The translations under genes were made by a program, and so were the position numbers. The notes below the pieces were generated by a model. The model did not search any database. It saw only the letters and a list, made by a program, of their open reading frames with translations, and was not told the origin of the DNA. A stretch of DNA of 64,000 nucleotides from Celerinatantimonas diazotrophica. Its GTDB lineage: Bacteria > Pseudomonadota > Gammaproteobacteria > Enterobacterales > Celerinatantimonadaceae. Positions 1 to 9,848 of this stretch are shown here, one piece after another. Numbering within the stretch: position 1 is the stretch's first letter; the number at the start of each line of letters is the position of its first letter. Location: NCBI RefSeq assembly GCF_004339545.1, contig NZ_SMGD01000011.1, forward strand, positions 186,001 through 250,000. The letters run 5' to 3'.

Positions 1-158
1 ATTGACCCAGCAATCTGCTTAAACTTAAGCACATCCATTTCTGAAAATGACAGAAGTAATACAAAAAAACATAACAACAGCGACATCAAATCAGAAAAAG
101 TAGCCATCCACGCAGGTAAACCGGGGGGACATTTGCACTCTTGCTCGTCATCATCCAT
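1..158 (-). CDS. pomB: PomB/MotB flagellar stator subunit, N-terminal part (runs off the left edge)
   Basis: The visible 52 codons begin MDDDEQECKCPPGLPAWMAT and continue into a single hydrophobic segment containing FSDLMSLLLCFFVLLLSFSE. The Asp in that segment matches the conserved ion-binding aspartate of the MotB/PomB helix (known of the family). The cytoplasmic N-terminus is short, as is normal, and the periplasmic OmpA-like peptidoglycan-binding domain lies outside the window. It starts 12 bases after the pomA stop codon, with a GAGGGGG Shine-Dalgarno, so the two genes form one transcript. Together with PomA it should form a sodium-driven torque unit; the Na+ preference is inferred from the PomA type and the neighbours. 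Confidence 0.9.
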   Translation of the reverse strand, partial: MDDDEQECKCPPGLPAWMATFSDLMSLLLCFFVLLLSFSEMDVLKFKQIAGS

Positions 159-170
159 AAAACCCCCTCA

Positions 171-929
171 TTACTCTGCAGATACTTCACGCTTAGAGGA
201 CTGCAAATAGTTTTTCAGCAATCCTTCAATGACCCTAGGGTTCAGTCCATCCTGAATACCGAGTACCGCATCCACAATTAACGCGCGATTAAGTGCCTCT
301 TCAGCGGAACGGAGATCCAATTTATTGGCAATAGGGATTGCCACCATATTGGCCATAATTGCCCCATACAATGTAGTTAACAGTGCCACGGCCATTGCCG
401 GACCAATTGCCTTAGGGTCAGACATGTTCGAGAGCATTGCAACCAGACCAATCAATGTACCAATCATCCCCATTGCAGGTGCCACATCACCAATCGCTTT
501 AAAGATACTAGAGCCGACTTCGTGGCGCTCAACCGTTAATGCAATATCTTTTTTCAATGTACTACGGACCACTTCGGCATCATAACCATCAACAAGCATC
601 CCCACCCCTTTGGCCATAAATGCATTGGGGATCTCCGCTTCTTCTAGGGCCAAAAATCCCCCCTTACGGGCAGAGTCAGCTAATTCGACAGATTTTTGAA
701 TGAGCTCATTGGGTTTATCAGCTTTAAATAAAAATGCTTTGGCAGCGATCTTTGCAGCACCCAGAAATTGCCCAAGGTTATATTTCATTAAGACCACAAA
801 CAGTGACCCACAGATCACAATCAGAATAGATGGAACATCCACAAACGCACTTATGTCGCCGCCCATCACCATTGCCATCAGTACGAAAGCAAAACTCCCT
901 AACAGGCCCACTAGCGTAGCTAAATCCAC
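171..929 (-). CDS. pomA: PomA/MotA flagellar stator protein
   Basis: This 252-residue inner-membrane protein matches the length and gene setting of Vibrio PomA (MotA family). There are hydrophobic helices at about residues 5-24 and 32-50, a cytoplasmic loop, and two further helices at about 148-168 and 180-202. The motif PAMGMIGTLIGLVAML is the typical third-helix sequence. The start is GTG at 929, preceded by AAGGAAGG; the protein then reads MDLATLVGLLG as in the family. It lies upstream of pomB and divergent from xseB-ispA-dxs, the order known in Vibrio. A perfect 14-bp palindrome lies just upstream of the ribosome site. Na+ rather than H+ coupling is inferred. Confidence 0.93.
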   Translation of the reverse strand: MDLATLVGLLGSFAFVLMAMVMGGDISAFVDVPSILIVICGSLFVVLMKYNLGQFLGAAKIAAKAFLFKADKPNELIQKSVELADSARKGGFLALEEAEIPNAFMAKGVGMLVDGYDAEVVRSTLKKDIALTVERHEVGSSIFKAIGDVAPAMGMIGTLIGLVAMLSNMSDPKAIGPAMAVALLTTLYGAIMANMVAIPIANKLDLRSAEEALNRALIVDAVLGIQDGLNPRVIEGLLKNYLQSSKREVSAE

Positions 930-944
930 AGCGCCCTTCCTTTT

Positions 945-958
945 CTAAAGATCTTTAG
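945..958. promoter_or_regulatory. 14-bp perfect palindrome in the pomA leader
   Basis: CTAAAGATCTTTAG reads the same on both strands and sits about 15 bases upstream of the pomA GTG codon, directly before the Shine-Dalgarno. It may be an operator or a leader element. No known flagellar regulator site was recognised in it, and it could be chance. Confidence 0.3.
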
Positions 959-1199
959 TGTTATTCACGCCCATACATTTGAACGAACTCATTTATACAT
1001 TATGAACAATAATCTACAATAGCTATCGGTTAAGAAAATAAATACTTTAATGCTAGTCGCTTATGTCATTATGATCCGCTCTGATTGCACCATCATGAAT
1101 TTGACCTAAGTAAAATTCACATTGATTCTTAGCACGAAGACACGCGATAATTTTACTTGTGCCGCGATTCATAATTTTAGTCAATTTTCAGGAGATTCA

Positions 1200-1445
1200 A
1201 TGGCAGCCAAAAAACCAGAAAATATGAGCTTTGAAGAATCACTAAGTGAACTGGAGCAATTGGTCAAAGAACTTGAGCAGGGAGATCTGCCCTTAGAGCA
1301 AGCCATGAAACATTTTGAACGAGGCATTGCACTGGCGAATGCCGGTCAACAAAAACTCTCAAGTGCTGAACAACAGATTAAAGTCTTACGTGAAAATACC
1401 CCTGAAGCACCATTAGATGAGCTATCAAAAGGGGATGCTTTGTGA
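1200..1445 (+). CDS. xseB: Exodeoxyribonuclease VII small subunit
   Basis: The product is 81 residues, the usual size for XseB, and starts MAAKKPENMSFEESLSELEQ. The motif LEQGDLPLEQAMKHFERGI is typical of the family. An open frame extends upstream to 1122, but the ATG at 1200 is preceded by CAGGAGA and matches family length, so it is preferred. XseB binds XseA to form the enzyme that degrades single-stranded DNA into oligonucleotides. Its TGA stop overlaps the GTG start of ispA by 4 bases, giving an xseB-ispA-dxs operon, a common gammaproteobacterial arrangement. Confidence 0.93.
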   Translation: MAAKKPENMSFEESLSELEQLVKELEQGDLPLEQAMKHFERGIALANAGQQKLSSAEQQIKVLRENTPEAPLDELSKGDAL

Positions 1446-2332
1446 GTGAATGTTTACAAACAATCTTAGAAAGCTATCGTGAACGTGTCGATACTTTTAT
1501 TCTTCAGCAACTCAATTCACTAGAAGCAAATGCCCCGGTTTTACGTGATGCAATGCGTTATTCTCTCGTTTTGGGAGGCAAACGAATTCGTCCAGTATTG
1601 GTTTATTTAACGGCAGAACTGAATCAGGCCCCGACTCAACAAGTCGATTATGTCGCCGCCGCAGTCGAGGCGATTCATGCGTATTCGTTAATTCATGATG
1701 ACCTACCAGCAATGGATGACGATAAGCTTCGTCGTGGTCAACCCACCTGCCATATTGCCTTTGATGAAGCCACCGCGATATTAGCTGGGGATGCTCTGCA
1801 ATCGTGGGCCTTTACTTTACTCACCCAAGCGCAGCAAATTCCTGCTCACACACGCCTAACGATGGTCCAGACGTTATCTCAAGCGGCTGGTCTGCAAGGA
1901 ATGTGTGCCGGGCAATCTATCGATATTATGGCAACTGGCCAACGTCAGTCACTCGAAGAGCTGGAACAAATGCATCGGCTCAAAACTGGCGCTTTGATCA
2001 GAGCCGCAATTCAATTAGGAGCTCAAGCCGCAGGGATTAGTAAACCAGCCGAACGACAAGCTTTAGATAACTACGGAGCGGCCATTGGTCTCGCTTTTCA
2101 GGTACGAGATGATATTTTGGATGTCATTGCCGATACCGAAACCTTGGGTAAACCGCAAGGATCGGACATTGAACACCACAAAAGTACCTATCCGGGACTA
2201 TTAGGATTAGCCCAGGCTGAGCAGAAATGCCAAAATCTTAGACATCAAGCACTACACGAGTTGGACACATTACCCTACAATACAAACAAACTTGCTGCGC
2301 TTGCCGATTTCATTATTCAGCGCAATAAATAG
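1442..2332 (+). CDS. ispA: Farnesyl diphosphate synthase (geranyltranstransferase)
   Basis: This 296-residue polyprenyl synthase carries both aspartate-rich motifs: [10 protein letters not shown] at about residues 85-95 and DDILDVIAD at about 223-231. GGKRIRPVL is the substrate-binding basic motif. It condenses isopentenyl diphosphate with DMAPP and then GPP to give C15 farnesyl diphosphate for quinones and undecaprenol. The start is GTG, overlapping the xseB stop codon. It is followed 20 bases later by dxs, so supply of the C5 unit and its chain extension are co-transcribed. Confidence 0.95.
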   Translation: MSECLQTILESYRERVDTFILQQLNSLEANAPVLRDAMRYSLVLGGKRIRPVLVYLTAELNQAPTQQVDYVAAAVEAIHAYSLIHDDLPAMDDDKLRRGQPTCHIAFDEATAILAGDALQSWAFTLLTQAQQIPAHTRLTMVQTLSQAAGLQGMCAGQSIDIMATGQRQSLEELEQMHRLKTGALIRAAIQLGAQAAGISKPAERQALDNYGAAIGLAFQVRDDILDVIADTETLGKPQGSDIEHHKSTYPGLLGLAQAEQKCQNLRHQALHELDTLPYNTNKLAALADFIIQRNK

Positions 2333-2352
2333 CTGTTGCCAAAAATCAATTT

Positions 2353-4206
2353 ATGACTCTAAATATTCGTGATTATCCATTATTAGCTCTCGCTGATTAT
2401 CCATCAGATCTGCGACAGTTGCCATTATCGAAACTGCCCGAGCTCTGCCAAGAGCTGCGCTCTTTTTTGTTAAAAACAGTGAGCCAATCGAGTGGACACT
2501 TAGCATCGGGACTTGGCGTTGTTGAGTTAACCGTCGCTTTGCATTATGTCTATCAAACCCCCTTTGACCAATTGGTTTGGGATGTTGGACATCAGGCCTA
2601 TCCCCATAAAATTCTAACTGGGCGGCGAGAGCAGATGGCAACCATTCGCCAAAAAGGTGGATTACATCCATTTCCTTGGCGTGGCGAAAGCGAATACGAC
2701 ACACTAAGTGTCGGCCACTCTAGCACTTCAATTGGTGCGGCCTTAGGGATGGCTGTTGCAGCAAGCAAGGAACAAAAAGGACGAAAAGTTGCAGCAGTGA
2801 TCGGAGATGGTGCATTAACGGCAGGGATGGCATTTGAAGCACTTAATCATGGGGGAACCTGCTCCGATGATCTATTAGTGATATTAAATGACAATGATAT
2901 GTCTATCTCTGAAAATGTCGGTGCACTCAACAATTCGCTGGCAAAATTGATGTCGGGACAAACATATTCCTCGTTTCGCGAAGGTGGTAAAAAATTATTG
3001 GACTCAGCTCCCTCCCCAATTAAAGAACTAGCGAAGCGCACTGAAGAACATCTCAAGGGGATGGTTGCACCACCAGGAACATTGTTTGAAGAATTTGGCT
3101 TTAATTATATTGGGCCTGTAGATGGCCACGACGTGATAGCGCTGGTTCAAACACTTAAAAACATGCGAGCTCGTAAGGGACCGCAGTTTCTACATGTTTT
3201 AACTAAAAAAGGCAAAGGTTATCTGCCAGCAGAGCAAGATCCAATTGGCTATCATGCTGTTTCAAAATTCGATCCCTCTCAGGATAATCTGCCCAAGAAA
3301 ACCACCACAACCTTCTCTAAAGTGTTTGGGAACTGGCTCTGTGAAATAGCCCAGCAAGATAAGAAACTAATGGGGATCACGCCAGCCATGCGTGAAGGCT
3401 CGGGAATGGTTGAATTCTCCAAACGATTCCCTAAACAATATGTAGATGTTGCGATTGCCGAACAACACGCATTAACTTTTGCCGCAGGTCTAGCGATTGC
3501 TGGCTTACATCCGGTTGTGGCGATTTACAGTACTTTTTTGCAGCGTGCCTATGACCAGCTCATTCACGACATTGCTATTCAAAACTTACCTGTTCTACTA
3601 GCCATTGATCGGGCAGGCGTGGTCGGAGCGGATGGACAAACGCATCAAGGCGCATTTGATTTAAGTTTTTTGCGCTGTGTCCCTAATTTAACAATTATGG
3701 CACCTTCTGATGAAAGTGAATGCCGACAAATGTTGTACACCGGATATAAACTAGGCTCTCCGGCGGCTGTGCGTTATCCTCGCGGTGGAGCAATCAATGC
3801 TCCATGTGATCAACCCCTTCAGGTTTTGCCTATCGGTAAAGCGAAGATCCGACGAAAAGGTCAAAAAACGGCTATCTTGTGTTTTGGGCCACTACTATAT
3901 GAGGCTTTAAAAGCTGCAGAGACATTAGATGCCACTGTGGTTGATATGCGCTTTATCAAACCACTTGATACCGATTGCATTGACGAACTCGCAAAAACGC
4001 ACCAATATCTAGTGACATTAGAAGATAACGCAATTGCGGGTGGAGCCGGTTCAGCGGTTGCCCAACACCTCGTACAAAGAGAAACTCACCCAAGACTCAT
4101 TCAGCTTGGATTGCCCGATCAATTTATTGCTCAAGGAACTCAAGCCGAAGTTTATGCTGAATTAGGCTTAGACAGTACCGGAATTGAGCAACGATTAAGC
4201 AATTAA
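2353..4206 (+). CDS. dxs: 1-deoxy-D-xylulose-5-phosphate synthase
   Basis: The 617-residue thiamine-diphosphate enzyme joins pyruvate and glyceraldehyde-3-phosphate to make DXP, the first step of the MEP isoprenoid pathway. Visible features are [10 protein letters not shown] near the N-terminus, the thiamine-diphosphate motif GDGALTAGM followed by NDNDMSIS, and the transketolase-type pyrimidine domain with [12 protein letters not shown] (catalytic Glu). Length matches the family (about 620). It is last in the xseB-ispA-dxs operon and ends in a hairpin shared with the convergent solute-binding protein gene. Confidence 0.96.
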   Translation: MTLNIRDYPLLALADYPSDLRQLPLSKLPELCQELRSFLLKTVSQSSGHLASGLGVVELTVALHYVYQTPFDQLVWDVGHQAYPHKILTGRREQMATIRQKGGLHPFPWRGESEYDTLSVGHSSTSIGAALGMAVAASKEQKGRKVAAVIGDGALTAGMAFEALNHGGTCSDDLLVILNDNDMSISENVGALNNSLAKLMSGQTYSSFREGGKKLLDSAPSPIKELAKRTEEHLKGMVAPPGTLFEEFGFNYIGPVDGHDVIALVQTLKNMRARKGPQFLHVLTKKGKGYLPAEQDPIGYHAVSKFDPSQDNLPKKTTTTFSKVFGNWLCEIAQQDKKLMGITPAMREGSGMVEFSKRFPKQYVDVAIAEQHALTFAAGLAIAGLHPVVAIYSTFLQRAYDQLIHDIAIQNLPVLLAIDRAGVVGADGQTHQGAFDLSFLRCVPNLTIMAPSDESECRQMLYTGYKLGSPAAVRYPRGGAINAPCDQPLQVLPIGKAKIRRKGQKTAILCFGPLLYEALKAAETLDATVVDMRFIKPLDTDCIDELAKTHQYLVTLEDNAIAGGAGSAVAQHLVQRETHPRLIQLGLPDQFIAQGTQAEVYAELGLDSTGIEQRLSN

Positions 4207-4239
4207 AGGCCACGGCAACAACAATGTTGCCTTAGCCTT
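4206..4239. terminator. Hairpin between convergent dxs and solute-binding protein gene
   Basis: AAGGC and GGCAAC pair with GTTGCC and GCCTT around the loop AACAAT, giving a two-part stem that overlaps both stop codons. A run of T is weak on either strand, so it may act as a bidirectional terminator or a 3' end stabiliser. Confidence 0.55.
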
Positions 4240-5731
4240 ATCGGCTACGATTGATTTTAAGTTCATCAAAGTAAATCAGTCCCAGCCGATTACGCACCAC
4301 CTTTAATGAAATCTTTTGATTAACAGCCCATATTTGATCAAGCCAAAATAAAGGCTTAAAAGCATATTGATTTGACAAATGATATAGGAAAGCTTGATAA
4401 GCTGATTTTTGCGAATGACCAGAAAGCGTATTAATGTGAGCAAATTGGCTTTTCAGATTGTGCCTATCCAATGCACAATGTAGCCGCGCAACATGACCAT
4501 GATAAGAACTAAGCATTGCTTTTAAAAAACCTGATAAGTCATTTGGCTGAGGGCGAATTGAAACTAAATATAAATTGGCACTGCAGTGTGCTAAAGACTG
4601 ATCAAAATCTTCACTAGAAAGGACTTTCACTTTTAGATCAATATCCATACGGGCAAACATTGTTTTTAATATCGCTAACGTCTGAGCCAAATCGAATCGA
4701 TTATCTTTGCGGCTAACAAGCGTTAAACGCAAAGGTTGATCATTAGAACGCACTGACTGTAGTAATTGATAAGCCTTCAGAAACTGATTTTTCTTGGATA
4801 TTAAACGGTCATAAAACTTTTCACTCACCAACTGACTGGAAAGCTGCCCTAACGGAGCATAAACCAAACTATAGAGCATCGCGTTGTTAATGCCCACAGA
4901 TAAAGCCTCCCGCGCTTTTTTCTGTGTAAGCCAAGAATGTTGCTGATTAAATATAATACCAAGCCAAGCCATATCGGTCATACGCACCGCGGCCAAATTA
5001 GATGAAGCATTTAGCGCTGCAATATGGCTCGGTGAAACATGATCGATAATATCCACATCGTTACCCTGTAGGGCGCTATAGCGGGTTTGTTCGTGCAAAA
5101 TAGGCACGACTTCTAACTCAGTTACATTTCCTTCATCATGGCTCTTTCGCCAATAATGCGGTTTAAGTTTTAACACAGCCCTCACGCCAGAAATATCTTC
5201 ACTAATTTGATAAGGACCTGAACCTGAAACGAGCTCTTTTTGACCTTTTCCCATACCAAGTAGCCACCGCTTATCAAAAACAAACCAATAAGCGAGCTGA
5301 GACAATAGCCCTTGATAGGGATGCGTTAAAGTAATTTCAAAGCGTTCAGCGGAGAGCGCTTTGACCGATTGGATGCCAGAAAACAATTGTGCGAACGCGC
5401 GATGCTGGCGCAGCTTATCAAAACTCCAGACAACATCTTGAGCATTTAGGGGATTACCTGATGAAAACGAAACGCCCGGATTTAAATTAAACTGATAACG
5501 ACGAGCAGAAACTTGCCGATAACTTTTCACTAACCACGGCTTAGGGTGCCCGGAATTATCCATGCGAAATAACGAATCATACAGTAAATTGCCAACAGCA
5601 AGGCTTGATAACGAAAGATCCTTGGGCAATTGGTGAAACCGTACGACCTCGGAACTCCCCCAAATAATGGATTGCGCCTTTACCGGTAAGCAACTACATA
5701 ATAAAAAAAGTATGAAAAACGAACGCAACAT
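4238..5731 (-). CDS. Family-5 (peptide-type) ABC solute-binding protein
   Basis: The 497-residue protein begins with a secretion signal (hydrophobic FFILFLLC, then VKAQS). Either signal peptidase I cleavage after VKA or lipidation at Cys14 (LLCSC) is possible. The body follows the DppA/OppA/SgrR-C fold: LLYDSLFRMD, the KPWLVKSYRQ region and VSGSGPYQI are family landmarks. It is clearly divergent from the DppA of this window and from known specific binders, so the ligand is not assigned. It lies downstream of dppF but beyond a strong terminator, so it probably has its own promoter and may lend a second specificity to the Dpp membrane components. That last point is inference. Confidence 0.7.
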   Translation of the reverse strand: MLRSFFILFLLCSCLPVKAQSIIWGSSEVVRFHQLPKDLSLSSLAVGNLLYDSLFRMDNSGHPKPWLVKSYRQVSARRYQFNLNPGVSFSSGNPLNAQDVVWSFDKLRQHRAFAQLFSGIQSVKALSAERFEITLTHPYQGLLSQLAYWFVFDKRWLLGMGKGQKELVSGSGPYQISEDISGVRAVLKLKPHYWRKSHDEGNVTELEVVPILHEQTRYSALQGNDVDIIDHVSPSHIAALNASSNLAAVRMTDMAWLGIIFNQQHSWLTQKKAREALSVGINNAMLYSLVYAPLGQLSSQLVSEKFYDRLISKKNQFLKAYQLLQSVRSNDQPLRLTLVSRKDNRFDLAQTLAILKTMFARMDIDLKVKVLSSEDFDQSLAHCSANLYLVSIRPQPNDLSGFLKAMLSSYHGHVARLHCALDRHNLKSQFAHINTLSGHSQKSAYQAFLYHLSNQYAFKPLFWLDQIWAVNQKISLKVVRNRLGLIYFDELKINRSR

Positions 5732-5799
5732 AGCGATAACCGCTGACGAAAAGATAAACCACTAGTATAGCAATCCAGAACTTAACGCAGAAGTTACGA

Positions 5800-5828
5800 A
5801 AAAAACCCCGTTTTAACCACGGGGCTTT
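5800..5828 (-). terminator. Rho-independent terminator of the dpp operon
   Basis: Read leftward, GCCCCGTGGTTAAAACGGGG is a G+C-rich stem followed directly by seven T. It lies about 30 bases beyond the dppF stop and before the next leftward gene, so it ends the dppABCDF transcript. Confidence 0.85.
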
Positions 5829-5859
5829 GATAAAAGTAGCGGATTAATCAATCAACTGA

Positions 5860-6846
5860 CTAAATCCGGTCTTCTTCAACTGCGTGACACGCTATTTGAG
5901 TATCTTGATACCACTTAAGCTCTGGCACTTGTGCTGTACAACGATCATTAGCAAAACGACAGCGATTGTGAAAAGCACACCCGGATGGCGGATTAAGCGG
6001 CGATGGCAATTCACCCTTAAGCTTAATTTTTTCAATCCGTTTATCAGGATTTAGCCGCGGTGTACTTGAGAGTAAAGCCGTTGTATATGGATGACGAGGA
6101 TTCCCAAATATCTCCTCTTTACTACCATATTCAACCACTTTGCCCAAATACATCACAATAACCTGATCCGCAATATGCTCAACCACTGAAAGATCATGCG
6201 AAATGAAGATATAACTTAAACCAAACTCCTGTTGTAAGTCCATCATCAAATTCAGTACCTGCGCCTGAACAGAAACATCCAGTGCCGACACCGGCTCATC
6301 GGCAATCAAAATATCAGGATCTAGCATTAACCCGCGAGCAATAGCAATACGCTGGCGCTGCCCCCCTGAAAACATATGTGGATAACGGTCATAATGTTCA
6401 GGGCGAAGCCCAACCAATGCCATCATAGCCCGAGCTTTTTCAGCTCGTTGAGAGCGAGTCAAATCGGTATTAATCACTAACGGCTCTTCGAGAAGCTGAC
6501 CGACTTTTTTGCGTGGATTCAGCGAGCCATAAGGGTTTTGAAACACAATTTGAATACGTTTACGGAGTTCTTTAGCTGCATGCTGACCCAGCGAAAGGAT
6601 ATCTTCACCATCAAAACGAAGTTCTCCCGAGGTTGGGGGTTCGATTAGCGTCAAGCTTCTAGCGAGTGTCGATTTGCCACAGCCAGACTCGCCAACAACC
6701 GCCAGCGTTTTACCTTTTTCCAGCTGAAAAGAAACGCCATCCAAAGCTTTGACAAGCTGGTCTTCCTTAAACATCCCACCTTTGATCGGGTAGTGTTTTC
6801 TTAACTCATGCGCCTGAAATAAAATGTTATTTTTCGCTTCACTCAC
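5860..6846 (-). CDS. dppF: Dipeptide ABC transporter ATP-binding protein DppF
   Basis: The 328-residue ATPase has Walker [10 protein letters not shown] at about residues 53-61, signature [15 protein letters not shown], Walker [12 protein letters not shown] and the H-loop SHDLS. The C-terminal extension with the cysteine pattern [14 protein letters not shown] is typical of the oligopeptide/dipeptide ATPase subfamily. It pairs with DppD at the inner membrane to drive uptake of di- and tripeptides. Its ATG overlaps the dppD stop by 4 bases, indicating translational coupling, and it is the last gene of the operon. Confidence 0.94.
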   Translation of the reverse strand: MSEAKNNILFQAHELRKHYPIKGGMFKEDQLVKALDGVSFQLEKGKTLAVVGESGCGKSTLARSLTLIEPPTSGELRFDGEDILSLGQHAAKELRKRIQIVFQNPYGSLNPRKKVGQLLEEPLVINTDLTRSQRAEKARAMMALVGLRPEHYDRYPHMFSGGQRQRIAIARGLMLDPDILIADEPVSALDVSVQAQVLNLMMDLQQEFGLSYIFISHDLSVVEHIADQVIVMYLGKVVEYGSKEEIFGNPRHPYTTALLSSTPRLNPDKRIEKIKLKGELPSPLNPPSGCAFHNRCRFANDRCTAQVPELKWYQDTQIACHAVEEDRI

Positions 6847-7826
6847 TTAGTTGGCCTCCCTGCTTCATCTAATGGCCAAAAGCATTTGACCTGCCGCTCA
6901 CGGGGTCCGATAGACTCCGGAGCTTCATTCTGACACCGTTCACTCGCATAAGGGCAGCGCGGATTAAGCAAACATCCTTTAGGGCGGTCATACGCGCCAG
7001 GAACCACTCCAGGCAATGCGTGTAATCGATCAGAATGTGAGGAAGATTCTGGCAATGAAGCGAGTAATGCCTGCGTATACGGATGTTTCGGATGTTTAAA
7101 AATTTCCGATGCGGGACCCGTTTCGACAATTTGTCCGGCGTACATCACGATCACTCGGTCAGCTGCTTCTGCAACCAATGCCAAATCATGCGTAATGAGA
7201 ACCATCCCCATATTTTTTTGCTGTTGCAGCTCCAAAAGCAAATCCACGATCTGAGCTTGAATGGTCACATCCAGAGCTGTGGTTGGCTCATCCGCAATTA
7301 ATAATTTTGGATTACAAGCCACTGCCATCGCAATCATGACCCGCTGACTCATCCCGCCAGAAAGCTGATGAGGATAAGATTTAATACGTGATTCAGGCGC
7401 TGGAATACCAACCTGCTTCAGCAATTCAATCACACGCTGACGCAGTTCTTTTTTACTTAATTCGTGATTATGAATCTTAAGTGCTTCAGTTAACTGAAAA
7501 CCAACTGTATAGCACGGGTTTAAACTTGTCATCGGATCTTGAAAGATCATCGAAATATCTGAGCCAGTAATTTTCCGGCGTTTAGAATCTGACATTTCAA
7601 GCAATTTTTGACCGTTAAGTTCAAGTGCCTCAGCCCCGACTCGTCCGGGGTAATCTATCAGCCCCATAATTGCTAGCGAACTAACACTTTTACCTGAGCC
7701 CGATTCGCCGACAATCCCAACAACCTCGCCTCTTTCAACGTGGTAGCTAATGTTATCAACCGCTCGAAACGGACGCTCCTCATCACCGAACTCAACGCTT
7801 AAGTTATTTACTTCTAATAAAGCCAT
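6843..7826 (-). CDS. dppD: Dipeptide ABC transporter ATP-binding protein DppD
   Basis: This 327-residue ATPase has Walker [12 protein letters not shown], the DppD/OppD-type signature [16 protein letters not shown], Walker [12 protein letters not shown], and the C-terminal cysteine motif [14 protein letters not shown]. The LSGGM form is characteristic of the OppD/DppD side of this heterodimer, while DppF carries SGGQRQR. It lies 17 bases after dppC and overlaps dppF. Confidence 0.94.
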   Translation of the reverse strand: MALLEVNNLSVEFGDEERPFRAVDNISYHVERGEVVGIVGESGSGKSVSSLAIMGLIDYPGRVGAEALELNGQKLLEMSDSKRRKITGSDISMIFQDPMTSLNPCYTVGFQLTEALKIHNHELSKKELRQRVIELLKQVGIPAPESRIKSYPHQLSGGMSQRVMIAMAVACNPKLLIADEPTTALDVTIQAQIVDLLLELQQQKNMGMVLITHDLALVAEAADRVIVMYAGQIVETGPASEIFKHPKHPYTQALLASLPESSSHSDRLHALPGVVPGAYDRPKGCLLNPRCPYASERCQNEAPESIGPRERQVKCFWPLDEAGRPTK

Positions 7827-7843
7827 AATTCATCTCGCCCTAA

Positions 7844-8746
7844 TTAGCGTTTCATCTTCGGATCTAGAGCATCCCTGAGGCCATCGCCCATCAGGTTAAA
7901 TGCTAATACCGTGGTTAAAATCATAATTCCTGGAAAAGTGACAACCCACCAAGCTCGAGTTACATACTGGCGAGCATTCGCCAACATACTCCCCCATTCT
8001 GGAGTTGGGGGTTGGGCTCCCATCCCAAGGAAACCAAGCGCTGCCATATCAAGAAGCGCTGATGAAAAACCTAATGTTGCCTGAATAATCAACGGAGCTA
8101 GACAATTAGGCAAGATAGTCAAAAACATTAAACGCAGCGCTCCTGCACCAACAACCTGCGAAGCTGTTACATAATCACGGCTGGTTTCTGCAATCACAGA
8201 AGCTCGCGTTAAACGAATGAAGTGAGGGATAGACACAATAGCAATCGCCACCGACGCATTCACCAAACTTGGCCCTAAAATAGCAACAATCGCAATCGCG
8301 AATAATAAGCTTGGTACGGCCAACATAATATCGGCGATACGCATAATAATTGTATCAAGGATGCCGCGCGTATAACCGGCAATCAATCCCAATAAAACAC
8401 CACAGCTTAAGCTAATGGTCACTACCATGGTTCCAATAACCAGTGACAATCTTGCCCCATAAATCAGTCGCGAAAAAATATCTCGGCCGACATCATCTGT
8501 TCCAAGCAAAAATTTAGTCGAACCACCAGTCTGCCAAGATGGTGGAGTTAAAAACGCATTCTGAAACTGTTGAATCGGTGAATGCGGCGCAATCACTTCA
8601 GCAAACAATGCGAATAAAATGATAATGATGATATATAAAAGCCCAGCAACCGCTCCCTTATTTTGGCGAAAATAAAACCAAAACTCTTGCAACGGTGACA
8701 TCGGTTTAGGGCTATTATCCTGAATTAGAGTTTGTTCTTCAGACAT
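7844..8746 (-). CDS. dppC: Dipeptide ABC transporter permease DppC
   Basis: The 300-residue inner-membrane permease has an N-terminal helix at about residues 35-55 (GLLYIIIIILFALFAEVIAP) followed by a BPD_transp_1 domain. LLGTDDVGRDIFSRLIYGARLS is the classic DppC/OppC motif (shown here for recognition only in part: GTDDVGRDIFSR). The EAA loop that contacts the ATPases is in the VVGAGALRLMFLTILP region. It is the second membrane subunit, translated from the dppABCDF message. Confidence 0.93.
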   Translation of the reverse strand: MSEEQTLIQDNSPKPMSPLQEFWFYFRQNKGAVAGLLYIIIIILFALFAEVIAPHSPIQQFQNAFLTPPSWQTGGSTKFLLGTDDVGRDIFSRLIYGARLSLVIGTMVVTISLSCGVLLGLIAGYTRGILDTIIMRIADIMLAVPSLLFAIAIVAILGPSLVNASVAIAIVSIPHFIRLTRASVIAETSRDYVTASQVVGAGALRLMFLTILPNCLAPLIIQATLGFSSALLDMAALGFLGMGAQPPTPEWGSMLANARQYVTRAWWVVTFPGIMILTTVLAFNLMGDGLRDALDPKMKR

Positions 8747-8761
8747 GAATTCGGTTCCTAG

Positions 8762-9775
8762 TTATCGGGTATGTCGAATTCGAGGATTCACAATGCCGTA
8801 GATAATATCGACCAACAAGTTCACCACGATAATAATAGTAGCAATTAGCAATATACTTCCCTGAACGACTGGATAATCGCGACGTGAAATCGCATCAATC
8901 AGCCATTTGCCAATTCCAGGCCAAGAGAAAATAGTTTCCGTCAAAATTGCTCCTGAAAGCATAATCCCGACCTGTAACCCAAACACAGTAACCACTGGAA
9001 TTAACGCATTACGTAATGCATGGATAATAATCACCCGCCAAGGGGCCATCCCTTTAGCCCGTGCTGTACGAATATAATCTTCGCCAAGCACTTCAAGCAT
9101 TGATGAGCGAGTCATACGAGCGATCACAGCCATGGGAATTGTTCCCAGCACAATTGCTGGCAAAATTAAGTGGCGTAATGCATCTAAAAATGCCCCCGGC
9201 TGCCCAGAAAGCAGCGTATCAATCATCATAAATCCAGTCGGCTGATCAATCCAGAATCGAGCCTCATCCAGACGGCCAGAGACAGGCGTCCATCCCAAGT
9301 GAACAGAGAAAAACAATATTAATAACAATGCCCACCAAAAAATTGGCATTGAATATCCCGCTTGAGCAACCGCAATGACACCATGATCAAAAATAGTACC
9401 GCGTTTTACCGCTGCAATGATGCCGAAAGGCAAACCGATGACAACCGCAAAAATCGCTGCAAAAATAGAAAGCTCCATTGTGGCTGGAAATCGTGATGCA
9501 AACTCACTTAAAACCGGCTGATGATTGACCAAAGAGAATCCTAAGTCTCCATGAAAAATACCAATCACGTAATGGAAATACTGAAGATATAATGGCTGAT
9601 CAAGTCCCAACTGATGCATCATTTGGGCATGTCTAGCCGCTGAAATCCCACGCTCCCCGGCCATGATTTCAATCGGATCACCCGGGATTGCATGAATCAG
9701 CGCGAACGTCAAAAGTGTAATACCGATAAAGGTAGGCACTACCGCTATCAGTCTTCTAAAAATGAACTGCAACAT
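8762..9775 (-). CDS. dppB: Dipeptide ABC transporter permease DppB
   Basis: The 337-residue permease begins MLQFIFRRLIAVVPTFIGIT, the standard DppB/OppB N-terminus. It has GDLGFSLVNHQPVLSEF, an EAA loop at ARAKGMAPWRVIIIHALRNA, and a C-terminus ending in a short basic tail. About six membrane helices are visible. It forms the translocation pore with DppC. The 73-base gap to dppA holds a stem-loop likely to set different expression of the binding protein and the membrane parts. Confidence 0.93.
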   Translation of the reverse strand: MLQFIFRRLIAVVPTFIGITLLTFALIHAIPGDPIEIMAGERGISAARHAQMMHQLGLDQPLYLQYFHYVIGIFHGDLGFSLVNHQPVLSEFASRFPATMELSIFAAIFAVVIGLPFGIIAAVKRGTIFDHGVIAVAQAGYSMPIFWWALLLILFFSVHLGWTPVSGRLDEARFWIDQPTGFMMIDTLLSGQPGAFLDALRHLILPAIVLGTIPMAVIARMTRSSMLEVLGEDYIRTARAKGMAPWRVIIIHALRNALIPVVTVFGLQVGIMLSGAILTETIFSWPGIGKWLIDAISRRDYPVVQGSILLIATIIIVVNLLVDIIYGIVNPRIRHTR

Positions 9776-9808
9776 AAATTATAAGTCTAGGCTAAAGCCC
9801 CTGATAGG

Positions 9809-9833
9809 AGGGCTCCGAAAGAAACGAAGCCCT
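9809..9833 (-). promoter_or_regulatory. Intercistronic stem-loop between dppA and dppB
   Basis: Read leftward, AGGGCTTCG pairs with CGGAGCCCT (one G-U pair) around a 7-base loop. No T-run follows, so it looks like an RNA-stabilising hairpin at the 3' end of the dppA part of the message rather than a full terminator. Such hairpins commonly leave the binding-protein mRNA more abundant. Confidence 0.6.
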
Positions 9834-9848
9834 GAAAAAATTGACGAA

